The translations under genes were made by a program, and so were the position numbers. A model generated the notes under the pieces. That model saw nothing but the letters and a program-made list of their open reading frames with translations, was not told the DNA's origin and searched no databases. Positions 11,714 to 23,367 of a stretch of DNA of 38,500 nucleotides are shown piece by piece. This DNA comes from Glandiceps talaboti (taxonomy: Eukaryota; Hemichordata; Enteropneusta; Spengelidae). Where the stretch lies: the NCBI RefSeq assembly GCF_964340395.1, contig NC_135557.1:26569114-26607613 (forward strand), in the 5' to 3' direction. Every line of letters starts with the position of its first letter. Within the stretch, counting starts at the first letter, position 1.

Positions 11714-13010
11714 CCATAACTGAACCATACATGTATTGACATGAATTGTCCTATAGCTTTTATCATAGACTTATACATGTAGGAATTTTGTCAAATGTTT
11801 GTGTATAGCTTAATTCCTAATGTCTATAAATGTGTTATGTTAGTTTTATAACAAATACAGATATAATTTTTATCTGTATGGTTACAGTGTAGGTAGGGAT
11901 CTTAATGATAATACTGTCACCCTAGCACTTTTACTGTAGCCTTAAAAATAAAACTATGAAGTATGTAGTCTTGAATCATGACCATTATATCTTTTTTCTA
12001 TACTGTACATGTACACAGTAATGGGAGACAGAAAAACAGAAACCCAGTTATGATCTTTGACTCTATTCAGAATATTTAGTTATTTATGGGTTAATAGTAT
12101 GACTTACAAGTTAAAGTATACATGTACGTCTGTCTGGACATAAATTTAACTACATTTAACTACATGTACAGTGTATGCATTGTAGCTATGCATGATTTAG
12201 TTAGATTTAGCCATAGTGAACTGTTTCAGCTACAGTTTTCTATTGATTTCCATGCATTGGTCTAACAGACCCGCACCTTAATTTAATTTCAAGCTCTGAA
12301 TATATGAAGTCATAATATCTTCTTATCCACTTTATTCCTTGGCTACATTTCTTGATTGCAAGATACATTGAATGCAATTATTAACTGTTTTGAATTTATA
12401 GATCAATAGCTACTAATGAAATATTTATATTTTAAAGGTGCAGTACACAAAATTGTAGCTACAACTGGAGTGTTTTTTGAAACAGCTTTATTAGGTATAA
12501 TGACTTCATTTCCCTGAACAGTATTGAATCACCTGTGGGTATACATGTTTGTGTAGCAGTACACATATACAATGTAGCATGGGACAGTAAATCCAATCAA
12601 ATTGATTTTGGGTCCGCACCCAAAAATCATCTCCCCAATGACTACTTTAAGATAAAATCAATCTCTAGTTAATATATGCAATGTGTAATCATTGGCATTT
12701 AAATTTATTACTATACTACTTGTACATGTAGATAAAGAGATTTAAAATACCAATGTCTAATTATTGGTATTTTAACAATTTTCAGTGAAATACATTACTT
12801 GGTTGTCTGATCAAAAAATACTACCCCAGTTACAGCTAGTGTAGTGTATACACAATGTTGACAGATGACTCATCCTTTACTTTAAGCTAAAAATATCAGG
12901 TATCAACTGTTCAAACCCCTGCAGTCAAATCAAATTAATTATTCATTCTGAGATTTGATGGGGCACAGATGAGAAAATTACAAGAAAGTGTGACATTTTC
13001 ATTGTATGCT
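11714..13010. other. Non-coding spacer with a small hairpin
   Basis: No exon recognised. A perfect 8 bp stem with a CCGC loop (TTTTGGGT / ACCCAAAA) lies near 12606-12625. The phrase AGCTACAGTTTTCTAT at about 12230 also occurs at about 5000, marking an old dispersed repeat. Confidence 0.5.
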
Positions 13011-14020
13011 GTAAGTCAATATGTTGAACCTACCAGCCAATAGCAGTGTACAACTACATGTACATTTGTAAGTCAATATGTTGAACTTACCGACCAACAG
13101 CAGTGTACAACTACATTTGTAAGTAAGTCAATGTGTTGAACTTACCGACCAATAGCAGTGTACAACTACATTTGTGAGTATTCAATGTGTTGAACTTACC
13201 GACCAACAGCAGTGTACAACTACATTTGTAAGTAAGTCAATATGTTGAACTTACCGACCAACAGCAGTGTACAACTACATTTGTGAGTAAGTCAATATGT
13301 TGAACTTACCGACCAATAGCAGTGTACAACTACATTTGTAAGTAAGTCAATATGTTGAACTTACCGACCAACAGCAGTGTACAACTACATTTGTAAGTAA
13401 GTCAATATGTTGAACTTACCGACCAACAGCAGTGTACAACTACATTTGTGAGTAAGTCAATATGTTGAACTTACCGACCAATAGCAGTGTACAACTACAT
13501 TTGTAAGTAAGTCAATATGTTGAACTTACCGACCAATAGCAATGTACAACTACATTTGTAAGTAAGTCAATATGTTGAACTTACCGACCAACAGCAGTGT
13601 ACAACTACATTTGTGAGTAAGTCAATATGTTGAACTTACCGACCAATAGCAGTGTACAACTACATTTGTAAGTAAGTCAATATGTTGAACTTACCGACCA
13701 ACAGCAGTGTACAACTACATTTGTAAGTAAGTCAATATGTTGAACTTACCGACCAACAGCAGTGTACAACTACATTTGTAAGTAAGTCAATATGTTGAAC
13801 TTACCGACCAATAGCAGTGTACAACTACATTTGTAAGTAAGTCAATACATGTATGTTGAACTTACCGACCAATAGCAGTGTACAACTACATTTGTGAGTA
13901 AGTCAATATGTTGAACTTACCGACCAATAGCAGTGTACAACTACATTTGTAAGTAAGTCAATACATGTATGTTGAACTTGCCGAACAATAGCAGTGAACA
14001 ACTACATTTGTAAGTAAGGC
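13011..14020. repeat. 55 bp minisatellite, ~18 copies, with splice-like motifs
   Basis: About 18 copies of a 55 bp unit reading GTAAGTAAGTCAATATG, TTGAACTTACCGACCAAC, AGCAGTGTACAACTACATTT. Each copy has TTTGTAAGTAAG on the plus strand and CGGTAAGTTC on the minus strand, both close to the animal 5' splice consensus. Two copies (near 13845 and 13961) share a small insertion creating TACATGTATG and are two units apart, indicating a two-unit duplication. Edge copies are the most diverged. Confidence 0.97.
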
Positions 14021-14305
14021 AAGAATTGAAAATTTGTGAATAAAATTACTGAAAATTAATTAAAAGTGTTTTGACAATTGTTAGGGATATTTATTCTTAT
14101 TATGACCCTGGAGATTACTTGACTTAATTTATTTAAATCAAACAGACCACTGACAATATTTATTATTTCAGTATCTGTATAATCAGGAAGTAATCTCAGT
14201 CAGGGTCCAACCTTACAAACCAAACAAATAAAACAGTCTGGCACTGTTCTCTAGACTCTACCTTCAGCCTCTCTAACCCTTTTTGACAGTCTGCTTCACA
14301 TGACA

Positions 14306-14756
14306 TGAGTTTTAGCACAGTCTGGAGTCGATGCTATTGTGATGATATACTGAGTTTTAGCACAGTCTGGAGTCGATGCTATTATGATGATATACTGAGT
14401 TTTAGCACAGTCTGGAGTTGATGCTATTGTGATGATATACTGAGTTTTAGCACAGTCTGGAGTCGATGCTATTGTGATGATATACTGAGTTTTAGCACAG
14501 TCTGGAGTCGATGCTATTATGATGATATACTGAGTTTTAGCACAGTCTGGAGTCGATGCTATTATGATGATATACTGAGTTTTAGCACAGTCTGGAGTTG
14601 ATGCTATTATGATGATATACTGAGTTTTAGCACAGTCTGGAGTCGATGCTATTATGATGATATACTGAGTTTTAGCACAGTCTGGAGTTGATGCTATTAT
14701 GATGATATACTGAGTTTTAGCACAGTCTGGAGTCGATGCTATTATGATGATATACT
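14306..14756. repeat. 45 bp minisatellite, 10 copies
   Basis: Ten copies of a 45 bp unit starting TGAGTTTTAGCACAGTCTGG, in register at 14306, 14351, 14396 and onwards. Copies vary at GTCGATG/GTTGATG and ATTATGATG/ATTGTGATG. Because 45 is a multiple of three, a 176-codon minus-strand ORF (14296-14826) runs through with a repeating 15-residue peptide. It has no signal peptide or known motif, so I do not call it a gene. Confidence 0.96.
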
Positions 14757-14842
14757 GTAATGCATACCTGTTGAAAAATAGTGTGCCTAAATGAGTAAGA
14801 CTACGGGTTGCAGGCAGCATTTCCATGTAGACTATTCACTGT

Positions 14843-15112
14843 ATTCAGTGTTTGGATTTGGAACATTTGAGAGAGGTGCAAATCAGTTTAATATAGAACT
14901 GATATAGATTTTAGTATTTGGATTTGGAACTGTTAGAGAGGTGCAAATCAGTTAGATAAAACTGATATTATAGTATTCAGTGGATTTGGAACTGTTAGAG
15001 AGGTGCAAATCAGTTATTGTATATAAAACTGATATAGTTTTCAGTGTTGGATTTGGAACCGTGAGAGAGGTGCAAATCAGACTTCAGTTATATAAAACTG
15101 ATATAGTTTTCC
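14843..15112. repeat. ~68 bp diverged tandem repeat, 4 copies
   Basis: Four copies share GGATTTGGAAC followed by GAGAGAGGTGCAAATCAG or GTTAGAGAGGTGCAAATCAG, and end in an ACTGATATAG-like segment. Spacing varies through indels. It lies close to the 45 bp array but is unrelated to it. Confidence 0.88.
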
Positions 15113-15165
15113 ATATATTGTACCTTAACATTTGGAAAACTCAGTCAAATGGCTGAAGAACCCTG

Positions 15166-15192
15166 ATGATGATAATGGTGATGATGATGATC
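15166..15192. repeat. (GAT)n / (ATG)n microsatellite
   Basis: An imperfect trinucleotide run of GATGATGATAATGGTGATGA type. Confidence 0.8.
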
Positions 15193-15240
15193 AGTTTTAT
15201 TATACAATCATGTACACTACATGTAGGTGTAGGTGTACTA

Positions 15241-15356
15241 GGTAGCCTGTTTACATCCCTGATCTATCTCTGTGATAGCTATCACATGAATTGTAGGTAC
15301 TACATGTAGGCGAGGGATATCATAGACACAGATCAGTGATGTAGACAGACTAACCT
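15241..15356. mobile_element. Foldback / MITE-like element, ~116 bp
   Basis: The left arm (about 15241-15285, starting GGTAGCCTGTTTACATCCCT) pairs imperfectly with the reverse complement of 15310-15356 (starting AGGTTAGTCTGTCTACATCA). The stem is about 45 bp with a short loop. Both ends share an AGCCTGTTTACATC-like terminus. No ORF and no certain target-site duplication; a short non-autonomous DNA element is the likeliest reading. Confidence 0.55.
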
Positions 15357-15689
15357 GTACATGTACGTGTACTAAATTTGTGAGCCTTTAACAAAACCAT
15401 TGGTACAGTACAAATGTAGAGTGTCTTGATGTGTCCTCAACTAACCTATGATTACAATACAATTTACATATTTGTCCAATATAGACATAGTTATTAACTA
15501 ATTGCATATATCCTAAAGTACATTTAGCTAAACTTAAGTAGACCATTATGTCATTCTTTCCATAATATAATTTATGTTGTAATTATCGTGTTTGTAGTTG
15601 ATAATTATAATTACATTCAGTGTCATCATTACCACGGTAACCGTTTCAGTTGTTAATTACATCTCATATTATCATTACCAGTTCAGTTA

Positions 15690-16720
15690 ATGTACTAGAC
15701 TGTAAGATACGTCGTGACGTTTCGCCCTCACCGGCCTCCTCTCACACGACTGTACTACTCTGCACTAGTATGTCGGACACTTCAAAAGATTTGGGCCCCG
15801 CCCTGAACTAGCGATTAGAAGGTCATGCAGAGGTCGTCATGTAGATTAGAAATCAAATATGTAGAGTAGCTTGTACGTCAGGCGATAAGAGCGAATGTTG
15901 CCATGGTAATATATGTCAATCACTCGGTCGGCGACATCCGCTCTGGGATTGGACTTGCATAACCAACGATAATACCACCACGTAAATAAACACACACACA
16001 TGTGTAGGCCAATATACATTACCAATAATGACCGATAATGACCAATAAAACTAGTTTGAAACTCTCCTAAAATAACGTAATTGTACTTCAAATTTCCATG
16101 TTCAGTTTTGAAATAAATGTAACGGAGTCATGGATGGCGGCAAAACGCCAACAAAGTCCACGATCGCCACATTCAAACTTACGTGTACGGAGTGTGCCGT
16201 CTGTGGTGTACAATTACACCCTAAAAAAAGGCGATCCGTGTTCCCTACAGAAGATCGTTTCACGTCCTATTTACGTGACTTATTTTGTGTCCCGTTACGA
16301 AAAGAAGACCATGAACGTGCTGGGGTTTGCAAGTTGTGTTTCGACCACGTACATCAATTGTACGCGGGTAGAATGAAGTTAGACAAGCTTGAGCACGATT
16401 TAAAGTATGTGTAATAAACTGAGAACGTAATCGGGTATACATTACATTGTGTACACATGATAAGATACAAGACGGTTGTGGGCGGAATGTATGCTAATAT
16501 CGGTGACGCAATTTTTGATTACGTCGCCAGCGAAATTAAAATAAATTAACATCAAAGTGTCATTTAACGGCCTCTAATCGTGTGCATGCCTGTGATTGGC
16601 CGCAACCAGTTCTGGTTGGAAACGCTGGGAAGAGTCCAGTTCGATACAGACGTGTTAGGGGTTGGCCGATGTTTGCGGGCGCACCGTCACGGCGTACCTT
16701 ACAGACTATTAATGTACAAG
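15690..16720. promoter_or_regulatory. CpG-rich block, probable promoter region
   Basis: CpG dinucleotides are frequent here (ACGTCGTGACGTTTCGCC near 15709, GATTACGTCGCCAGCG near 16518, GCGGGCGCACCGTCACGGCG near 16674) and scarce in nearly all the rest of the window. Inverted CCAAT boxes occur at about 15955 (GGGATTGG) and 16592-16601 (GTGATTGGCC, a good NF-Y match), and CRE-like TGACG cores recur. The block surrounds the ZAD-like ORF. It may also hold the promoter for PHLDB, whose first visible exon begins with 5'UTR 12-13 kb downstream; that link is inference. No TATA box or transcription start is claimed. Confidence 0.5.
16130..16414 (+). CDS. ZAD-like zinc-binding domain protein, probable first coding exon
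   Basis: A 94-codon ORF starts at an ATG in good context (G at -3, G at +4). A CxxC pair at C22/C25 (CAVCG) and a second at C67/C70 (VCKLCF) are spaced about 42 residues apart, with a basic and aromatic stretch between and a helical, charged tail (LYAGRMKLDKLEHDLK). This is the layout of the ZAD domain, a dimerising zinc module at the N-terminus of many C2H2 factors (for example ZNF276 and many insect proteins). Assignment is by pattern only. The frame stops at 16412, but a GTATGT donor begins at 16405, so the exon probably ends at 16404 in phase 2. An AATAAA at 16413-16418 leaves open a very short intronless gene or a decayed copy. No C2H2 finger exon is seen downstream. The overlapping frame from 16098 and the minus-strand ORF at 16260-16442 look like shadows. 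Confidence 0.6.
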   Translation: MDGGKTPTKSTIATFKLTCTECAVCGVQLHPKKRRSVFPTEDRFTSYLRDLFCVPLRKEDHERAGVCKLCFDHVHQLYAGRMKLDKLEHDLKYV

Positions 16721-18881
16721 AAAACAAACGCTATTAAGTAGTAAATTATGAGTTATATTACTGTCTTATAGCATGTATAGTCACAGGCATTCATGCATTT
16801 ACATGTAATGGAAATTTTATGTTTTAAGTCATATAGAAATACAAAAATGTATTTTTATTTAGCCTAGTACATGTAATACAGTTTGATATCATTTGTATAT
16901 CCATTAATTTTCGCTTATTCAGCTTGAATATCAAGAATATCAAGAATAAAAATCACAAGTTGAAAAAATGAAAAATGAATGTGAAGATTGGAAACAAAGA
17001 CATGTTTTTAGTCAGTATTGGTAAAGAGACATTTCTAACAGATGTTGAATATCCATGTATGAAGTAGAATGTAAACATATAAATTGTAGATGAAATTACA
17101 CTTGGTAGATTGTGGTGGTAATTTGATACAAATGTAAATTTGTGTGTAATCAGACATATATTGACATTTATGATGGCATTTATTGAAGTTACACAGGAAG
17201 ACTGAGGACATGTGTACTTGTAGTGGTTGTGCTGCATAAATGTACGATTGTACCATCTGTTATCAAGTTTGAAATTTAGGACAGTTCTAGACTCTCGAAC
17301 ATGTCCATTTTGAATTTCCAAAAAGATTTCTTAAAACACAGATGCGATAGGTTTGATGTATTTATTGTAGGATTACAACATTGACCTCTTCTGACCCTAC
17401 ATGTATATATTATTTAGTCAAGCTATCAATATTTGAAAACTTTTATTGTAGGTAACTATTAAGTAATATGGTATTAGATCAGTCCCTTGAAAATCCGGTT
17501 ATTACAAATGATGTTTTGTACCATGTTGTGGTTTGTGTTCATCTTAACTTGCAATTGAAGCTCTACACAGTATCACAGGTACATGTATCATTTGACTCTG
17601 GTGTTTAGTCTAGCATAGCACACTTAGTTCTCTTAAAGTCTTTAGCAAAATGCCAATGGATATGTTAAAAACTAACATCTGTGTGGAATATGTTCATGAT
17701 CTTTCCCCTTCACTAGACTGCAAGTCTGTTATTAATTCCATGGTTGGCTACAACATTCCCTAAATGAGGTAGAACTCTGTGAAATGATCACAGCTGGTGA
17801 AACTTAAAAAGTCAGGAGACACAACAAACTAGTTGTGATGGCAATGATCATAGTGATTACTGTGCAAGACAGCAATTATGTGACTTACATGTACATTGTA
17901 TGTCTATGGTTCACCCAGTCATATCACTTTACTATGGCGGTAGTGTCCTTTGGGAATACAGGCAACTGATTATTGTTGAATGAGGAATTCGTGGGAAGGA
18001 ATGTCCAAGAAAAGTGCACGTGTATGTTACTAACTAAATGTGAAGCCAAGGTTAGCTTTATTGGCAAATATTTGGTTAACCACTGAGTTGTCACCTGTGA
18101 TAAGTGGGATTAACATTTCAGGTGTGAGCAACAGTTACTGTTAGCTGACAGAGCTACAGTACATGTGTGGAAATGGATGGTCTTTTCAAAGAGCTACATT
18201 TCAATACAAGGTCATGACATCTGTGACAGTGTTATCTAAATAGGGATTAATATGACATGGACTAACTTTTTCAATAGTTCTACTAAAAATCCATTTTCAC
18301 ACCCAGATTTCAATCCTAATCTTAAGTAGTTCTGAGCCTTTATCATGGTTCCAATGATAAATGCATATAATAGAAATACCAGGCATGGGATTGAGAGATA
18401 GGGGTTTAACTCTGTATACAGTATAAAAATCAGACAGCATATAGAAGTCTTTGTAAAGATGGTATATATACATGTACAATGTGAGTATGTAAGTACTTAG
18501 CCTGGAGGTACCATATCTACTCTACAAATAATACCACGGCTTGTAATGACTGCCACAAGCTATGACTTCTGTATACCATAACTACAGTGTAATTTAAATT
18601 ACTGTATAAATTTCTAACCTATTATTTCAACTCTGAGATTAATTATTGTTTTAAATTTTAATTATCTTCAGAACAGATCTCTTTTTATGGTCTTGGCAGT
18701 GTGCCAATTCAATCCATTTTACTCTATGTTCAGTGGTTGATAAAATCTCAAATATTAAAAAAAAGAAAAAGCAGGAGAAGATAATCTAGGAAAAGAGTTG
18801 GTGTAAATTTGAAAATATGACAGTAAGATATAGTTACTTTGGAAGAGTAAATTAGAAATGAATGCGATGTTCCAAAGTTAA
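16721..18881. other. AT-rich non-coding sequence, no exon recognised
   Basis: If the 16130 ORF is a first exon this would be intron. A minus-strand ORF of 122 codons (16953-17321) has AT-driven composition (I, F, Y, N, H) and no domain, and I reject it. No C2H2 zinc-finger pattern was found in any frame I followed. Confidence 0.5.
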
Positions 18882-20139
18882 CCATATTCTACTGACCTAT
18901 TCATTCTTGGAGCCAAATTTTACTGACCTGTTCATTTTTGGAGCCAAATTCTACTGACCTATTCATTCGTGGAACCATATTCTACTGACCTATTCATTCT
19001 TGGAGCCAAATTTTACTGACCTATTCATTCTTGGAGCCAAATTCTACTGACCTATTCATTCTTGGAGCCATATTCTACTGACCTATTCATTCTTGGAGCC
19101 ATATTCTACTGACCTATTCATTCTTGGAGTCATATTCTACTAACCTATTCATTCTTGGAGTCATATTCTACTGACCTATTCATTCTTGGAACCAAATTTT
19201 ACTAACCTATTCATTCTTGGAGCCATATTCTACTGACCTATTCATTCTTGGAGCCAAATTCTACTGACCTATTCATTCTTGGAGTCATATTCTACTGACC
19301 TGTATTCATTCTTGGAACCAAATTCTACTGACCTATTCATTCTTGGAGTCATATTCTACTGACCTGTATTCATTCTTGGAGCCATATTCTACTGACCTAT
19401 TCATTCTTGGAGTCATATTCTACTGACCTATTCATTCTTGGAGCCATATTCTACTGACCTGTATTCATTCTTGGAGCCATATTCTACTGACCTATTCATT
19501 CTTGGAGCCATATTCTACTGACCTGTATTCATTCTTGGAGCCATATTCTACTGACCTATTCATTCTTGGAGTCATATTCTACTGACCTGTATTCATTCTT
19601 GGAGTCATATTCTACTGACCTATTCATTCTTGGAGCCAAATTTTACTGACCTGTTCATTTTTGGAGCCAAATTCTACTAACCTGTTCATTCTTGGAGTCA
19701 TATTCTACTGACCTATTCATTCTTGGAGCCAAATTCTACTGACCTATTCATTCTTGGAGTCATATTCTACTGACCTATTCATTCTTGGAGCCATATTCTA
19801 CTGACCTATTCATTCTTGGAGTCATATTCTACTGACCTGTATTCATTCTTGGAGCCATATTCTACTGACCTATTCATTCTTGGAGTCATATTCTACTGAC
19901 CTGTATTCATTCTTGGAGTCATATTCTACTGACCTATTCATTCTTGGAGTCATATTCTACTGACCTATTCATTCTTGGAGTCATATTCTACTGACCTATT
20001 CAATCTTGGAGCCAAATTTTACTGACCTATTCATTCTTGGAGTCATATTCTACTAACCTATTCATTCTTGGAGTCATATTCTACTGACCTATTCATTCTT
20101 GGAGCCATATTCTACTGACCTATTCATTCTTGGAGCCAT
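18882..20139. repeat. 31 bp minisatellite, ~40 copies
   Basis: About forty copies of a 31 bp unit reading ATTCTACTGACCTATT then CATTCTTGGAGCCAT. Some copies have CTGTATTCATTC instead of CTATTCATTC and are longer by two bases. Others vary as GAGTCAT, GAGCCAAAT or GGAACCAAAT. Several copies read TACTAAC instead of TACTGAC. With a pyrimidine-rich stretch following, the unit resembles an intron branch-point region. The array ends at TTGGAGCCATGGAC. Confidence 0.96.
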
Positions 20140-20369
20140 GGACAATGTGAATGTACATTATATTCCCATCATACACTATGATTTGAAATCACATTTGTTT
20201 TCTTTGATGGCTTCACATTGTCTTGACGTTTGTCAAAAAACAAATATTCTCATTGCGATGGAAGAAAATCACCTTTCATTTGCCATAGATGTACATTTGT
20301 AATTGTATGTTTTAGATGCTGTTACAAGTGTCATCTCTTACAATATAATTAAATAAATATTATAGTAAT
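20140..20369. other. Spacer between 31 bp array and SINE
   Basis: The ORF at 20099-20302 starts inside the array and has no recognisable domain. Nothing else seen. Confidence 0.5.
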
Positions 20370-20695
20370 CATAATAATAATAATGTGAGTTTTATATAGC
20401 GCTTTCCCACTTTGTCCTCAAAACACTACAATTATTACCCAAGGCACAGATCTATAGTGTCACAACGGCCTCAACACCCTGGGGAGCATACAATCCATTG
20501 CAGCCTTTATAAGCACATATCATTAAAAAGCATTCACATTGCAACCTCTATTTTACCAGGTCCCCAATTATATGTTTCAAATCTTGCCCATGGACTTTAG
20601 CCACTCAGAAACAAATGGCAGCAATGGGCTCGCAAACCTGCAACCTGCAGATTCCAAGCCGACTGCTCTAACCATTCATTCACCCATCATGACTA
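20370..20695 (-). mobile_element. tRNA-derived SINE, minus-strand copy
   Basis: Read on the minus strand, this element starts at TAGTCATGATGGGTGAATGG, has an A-box-like TGGTTAGAGCAGTCGG, a degenerate B box near GGTTTGCGAGCC, a central body with GGACCTGGTAAAATAGAGG and GCAATGGATTGTATGCTCCC, and a 3' tail with AAAGCGCTATATAAAACTC followed by an ATT-repeat terminus. The same order is found at 32646-33008, which defines the family. Being non-autonomous, it would depend on a partner LINE that is not in this window. Confidence 0.88.
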
Positions 20696-20942
20696 CATGA
20701 TCTCCTGTAGAGGGCGCCATTTACAGAAGGGGTTCATTTCATGTACTTCTTTGTAATTACACCACTAATTTTCAACCGTCATGTATTGTCTCTGCAGTTG
20801 TGACTGACATGAAAATAAGAAAGTATTCAAATTAAGGTTATGTCAATATAAAAAAGCCAGACATATTCTGAGTTTAATCTTGGGTGCATTGGCAAAGAAA
20901 TTCTTCATGCAAGCACTTGGTTCATACTTGAAGTCAAGTATG
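20696..20942. other. Non-coding spacer
   Basis: A short unique segment between the SINE and the AATG microsatellite. Nothing recognised. Confidence 0.5.
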
Positions 20943-20974
20943 GAATGAATGAATGAATGAATGAATGAATGAAT
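20943..20974. repeat. (AATG)n microsatellite
   Basis: About eight perfect GAATGAAT-phase tetranucleotide units. Confidence 0.95.
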
Positions 20975-21216
20975 TTATTTGACTTCTTTGTTTACACTAA
21001 CAACCATTGCACATCTCCCTTTGTAATAGTGTGTGGTGTATGAATAAATACATACTTACATGTAAATGTAGTCAAGTCAGTTGGGATTTATGTGGAATGC
21101 AGTCCTATAGTCATTCATCAAATATTTGTCTTGTACCATCAGTTTCAGGGTCATTAGAAATGAGGTCAAACCTGCTGACAAGTTGATGTCTGTTATCTTC
21201 TCAGAATTGATCTCAA

Positions 21217-23367
21217 TATACCAATTATCACTGACACTTTGAAGTCAAAATTATCACTGACACTTTGAAGTCAACACTATCACTGACACTTCAAAGTCAA
21301 AATAAACACAGACACTTTGAAGTCAAAATAATGCTATCAGTAATACCAATTATCACTGACACTTTGAAGTCAAAATAATGCTATCAGTTATACCAATTAT
21401 CACTGACACTTTGAAGTCAAAATAATGCTATCAGTTATACCAATTATCACTGACACTTTGAAGTCAAAATAATGCTATCAGTTATACCAATTATCACAGA
21501 CACTTTGAAGTCAAAATAATGCTATCAGTTATACCAATTATCACAGACACTTTGAAGTCAAAATAATGCTATCAGTAATACCAATTATCACTGACACTTT
21601 GAAGTCAAAATAATGCTATCAGTTTTACCAATTATCACTGACACTTTGAAGTCAAAATAATGCTATCAGTTATACCAATTATCACTGACACTTTGAAGTC
21701 AAAATAATGCTATCAGTTATACCAATTATCACAGACACTTTGAAGTCAAAATAATGCTATCAGTAATGCCAATTATCACAGACACTTTGAAGTCAAAATA
21801 ATGCTATCAGTAATGCCAATTATCACTGACACTTTGAAGTCAAAATAATGCTATCAGTTATACCAATTATCACTGACACTTTGAAGTCAAAATAATGCTA
21901 TCAGTTATACCAATTATCACAGACACTTTGAAGTCAAAATAATGCTATCAGTTATACCAATTATCACTGACACTTTGAAGTCAAAATAATGCTATCAGTA
22001 ATGCCAATTATCACAGACACTTTGAAGTCAAAATAATGCTATCAGTTATACCAATTATCACAGACACTTTGAAGTCAAAATAATGCTATCAGTAATGCCA
22101 ATTATCACTGACACTTTGAAGTCAAAATAATGCTATCAGTTTTACCAATTATCACTGACACTTTGAAGTCAAAATAATGCTATCAGTTATACCAATTATC
22201 ACAGACACTTTGAAGTCAAAATAATGCTATCAGTTATACCAATTATCACTGACACTTTGAAGTCAAAATAATGCTATCAGTAATGCCAATTATCACAGAC
22301 ACTTTGAAGTCAAAATAATGCTATCAGTTATACCAATTATCACAGACACTTTGAAGTCAAAATAATGCTATCAGTAATACCAATTATCACTGACACTTTG
22401 AAGTCAAAATAATGCTATCAGTTATACCAATTATCACTGACACTTTGAAGTCAAAATAATGCTATCAGTTATACCAATTATCACTGACACTTTGAAGTCA
22501 AAATAATGCTATCAGTTATACCAATTATCACTGACACTTTGAAGTCAAAATAATGCTATCAGTTATACCAATTATCACAGACACTTTGAAGTCAAAATAA
22601 TGCTATCAGTAATGCCAATTATCACTGACACTTTGAAGTCAAAATAATGCTATCAGTAATACCAATTATCACTGACACTTTGAAGTCAAAATAATGCTAT
22701 CAGTAATGCCAATTATCACTGACACTTTGAAGTCAAAATAATGCTATCAGTAATACCAATTATCACTGACACTTTGAAGTCAAAATAATGCTATCAGTTA
22801 TACCAATTATCACTGACACTTTGAAGTCAAAATAATGCTATCAGTAATGCCAATTATTACAGACACTTTGAAGTCAAAATAATGCTATCAGTTATACCAA
22901 TTATCACAGACACTTTGAAGTCAAAATAATGCTATCAGTAATACCAATTATCACTGACACTTTGAAGTCAAAATAATGCTATCAGTTATACCAATTATCA
23001 CTGACACTTTGAAGTCAAAATAATGCTATCAGTAATGCCAATTATCACAGACACTTTGAAGTCAAAATAATGCTATCAGTTTTACCAATTATCACTGACA
23101 CTTTGAAGTCAAAATAATGCTATCAGTTATACCAATTATCACTGACACTTTGAAGTCAAAATAATGCTATCAGTTATACCAATTATCACTGACACTTTGA
23201 AGTCAAAATAATGCTATCAGTTATACCAATTATCACTGACACTTTGAAGTCAAAATAATGCTATCAGTTATACCAATTATCACTGACACTTTGAAGTCAA
23301 AATAATGCTATCAGTTATACCAATTATCACTGACACTTTGAAGTCAAAATAATGCTATCAGTAATGC
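21217..23367. repeat. 47 bp minisatellite, ~45 copies
   Basis: A 47 bp unit (ATACCAATTATCACTGACAC, TTTGAAGTCAAAATAATGCT, ATCAGTT) is repeated about 45 times with constant period (for example ACTTTGAAGT at 21361 and 21408). Variants are CACTGACAC/CACAGACAC and GTTATACC/GTAATACC/GTAATGCC/GTTTTACC. The left edge (about 21230-21330) has shorter units of some 26-30 bp lacking the AATGCTATCAGT part, which look like an earlier form or a decayed edge. Confidence 0.97.

Noticed and set aside
13011-14020. CRISPR-like regular repeats
   Set aside because: This array, like the others, is strictly head-to-tail with no unique spacers, no cas genes are present, and the DNA is animal.
14296-14826. 176-codon minus-strand ORF with a 15-residue repeat
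   Set aside because: Created by the 45 bp unit; the non-repeat N-terminal ~24 residues show no recognisable feature and no splice or promoter signal supports it.
15846-16091. 81-codon minus-strand ORF upstream of the ZAD-like exon
   Set aside because: No domain, and it overlaps the probable promoter block.
16953-17321. 122-codon minus-strand ORF
   Set aside because: Amino-acid make-up (I, F, Y, N, H) follows AT-rich DNA, with no known motif and an overlapping second open frame.
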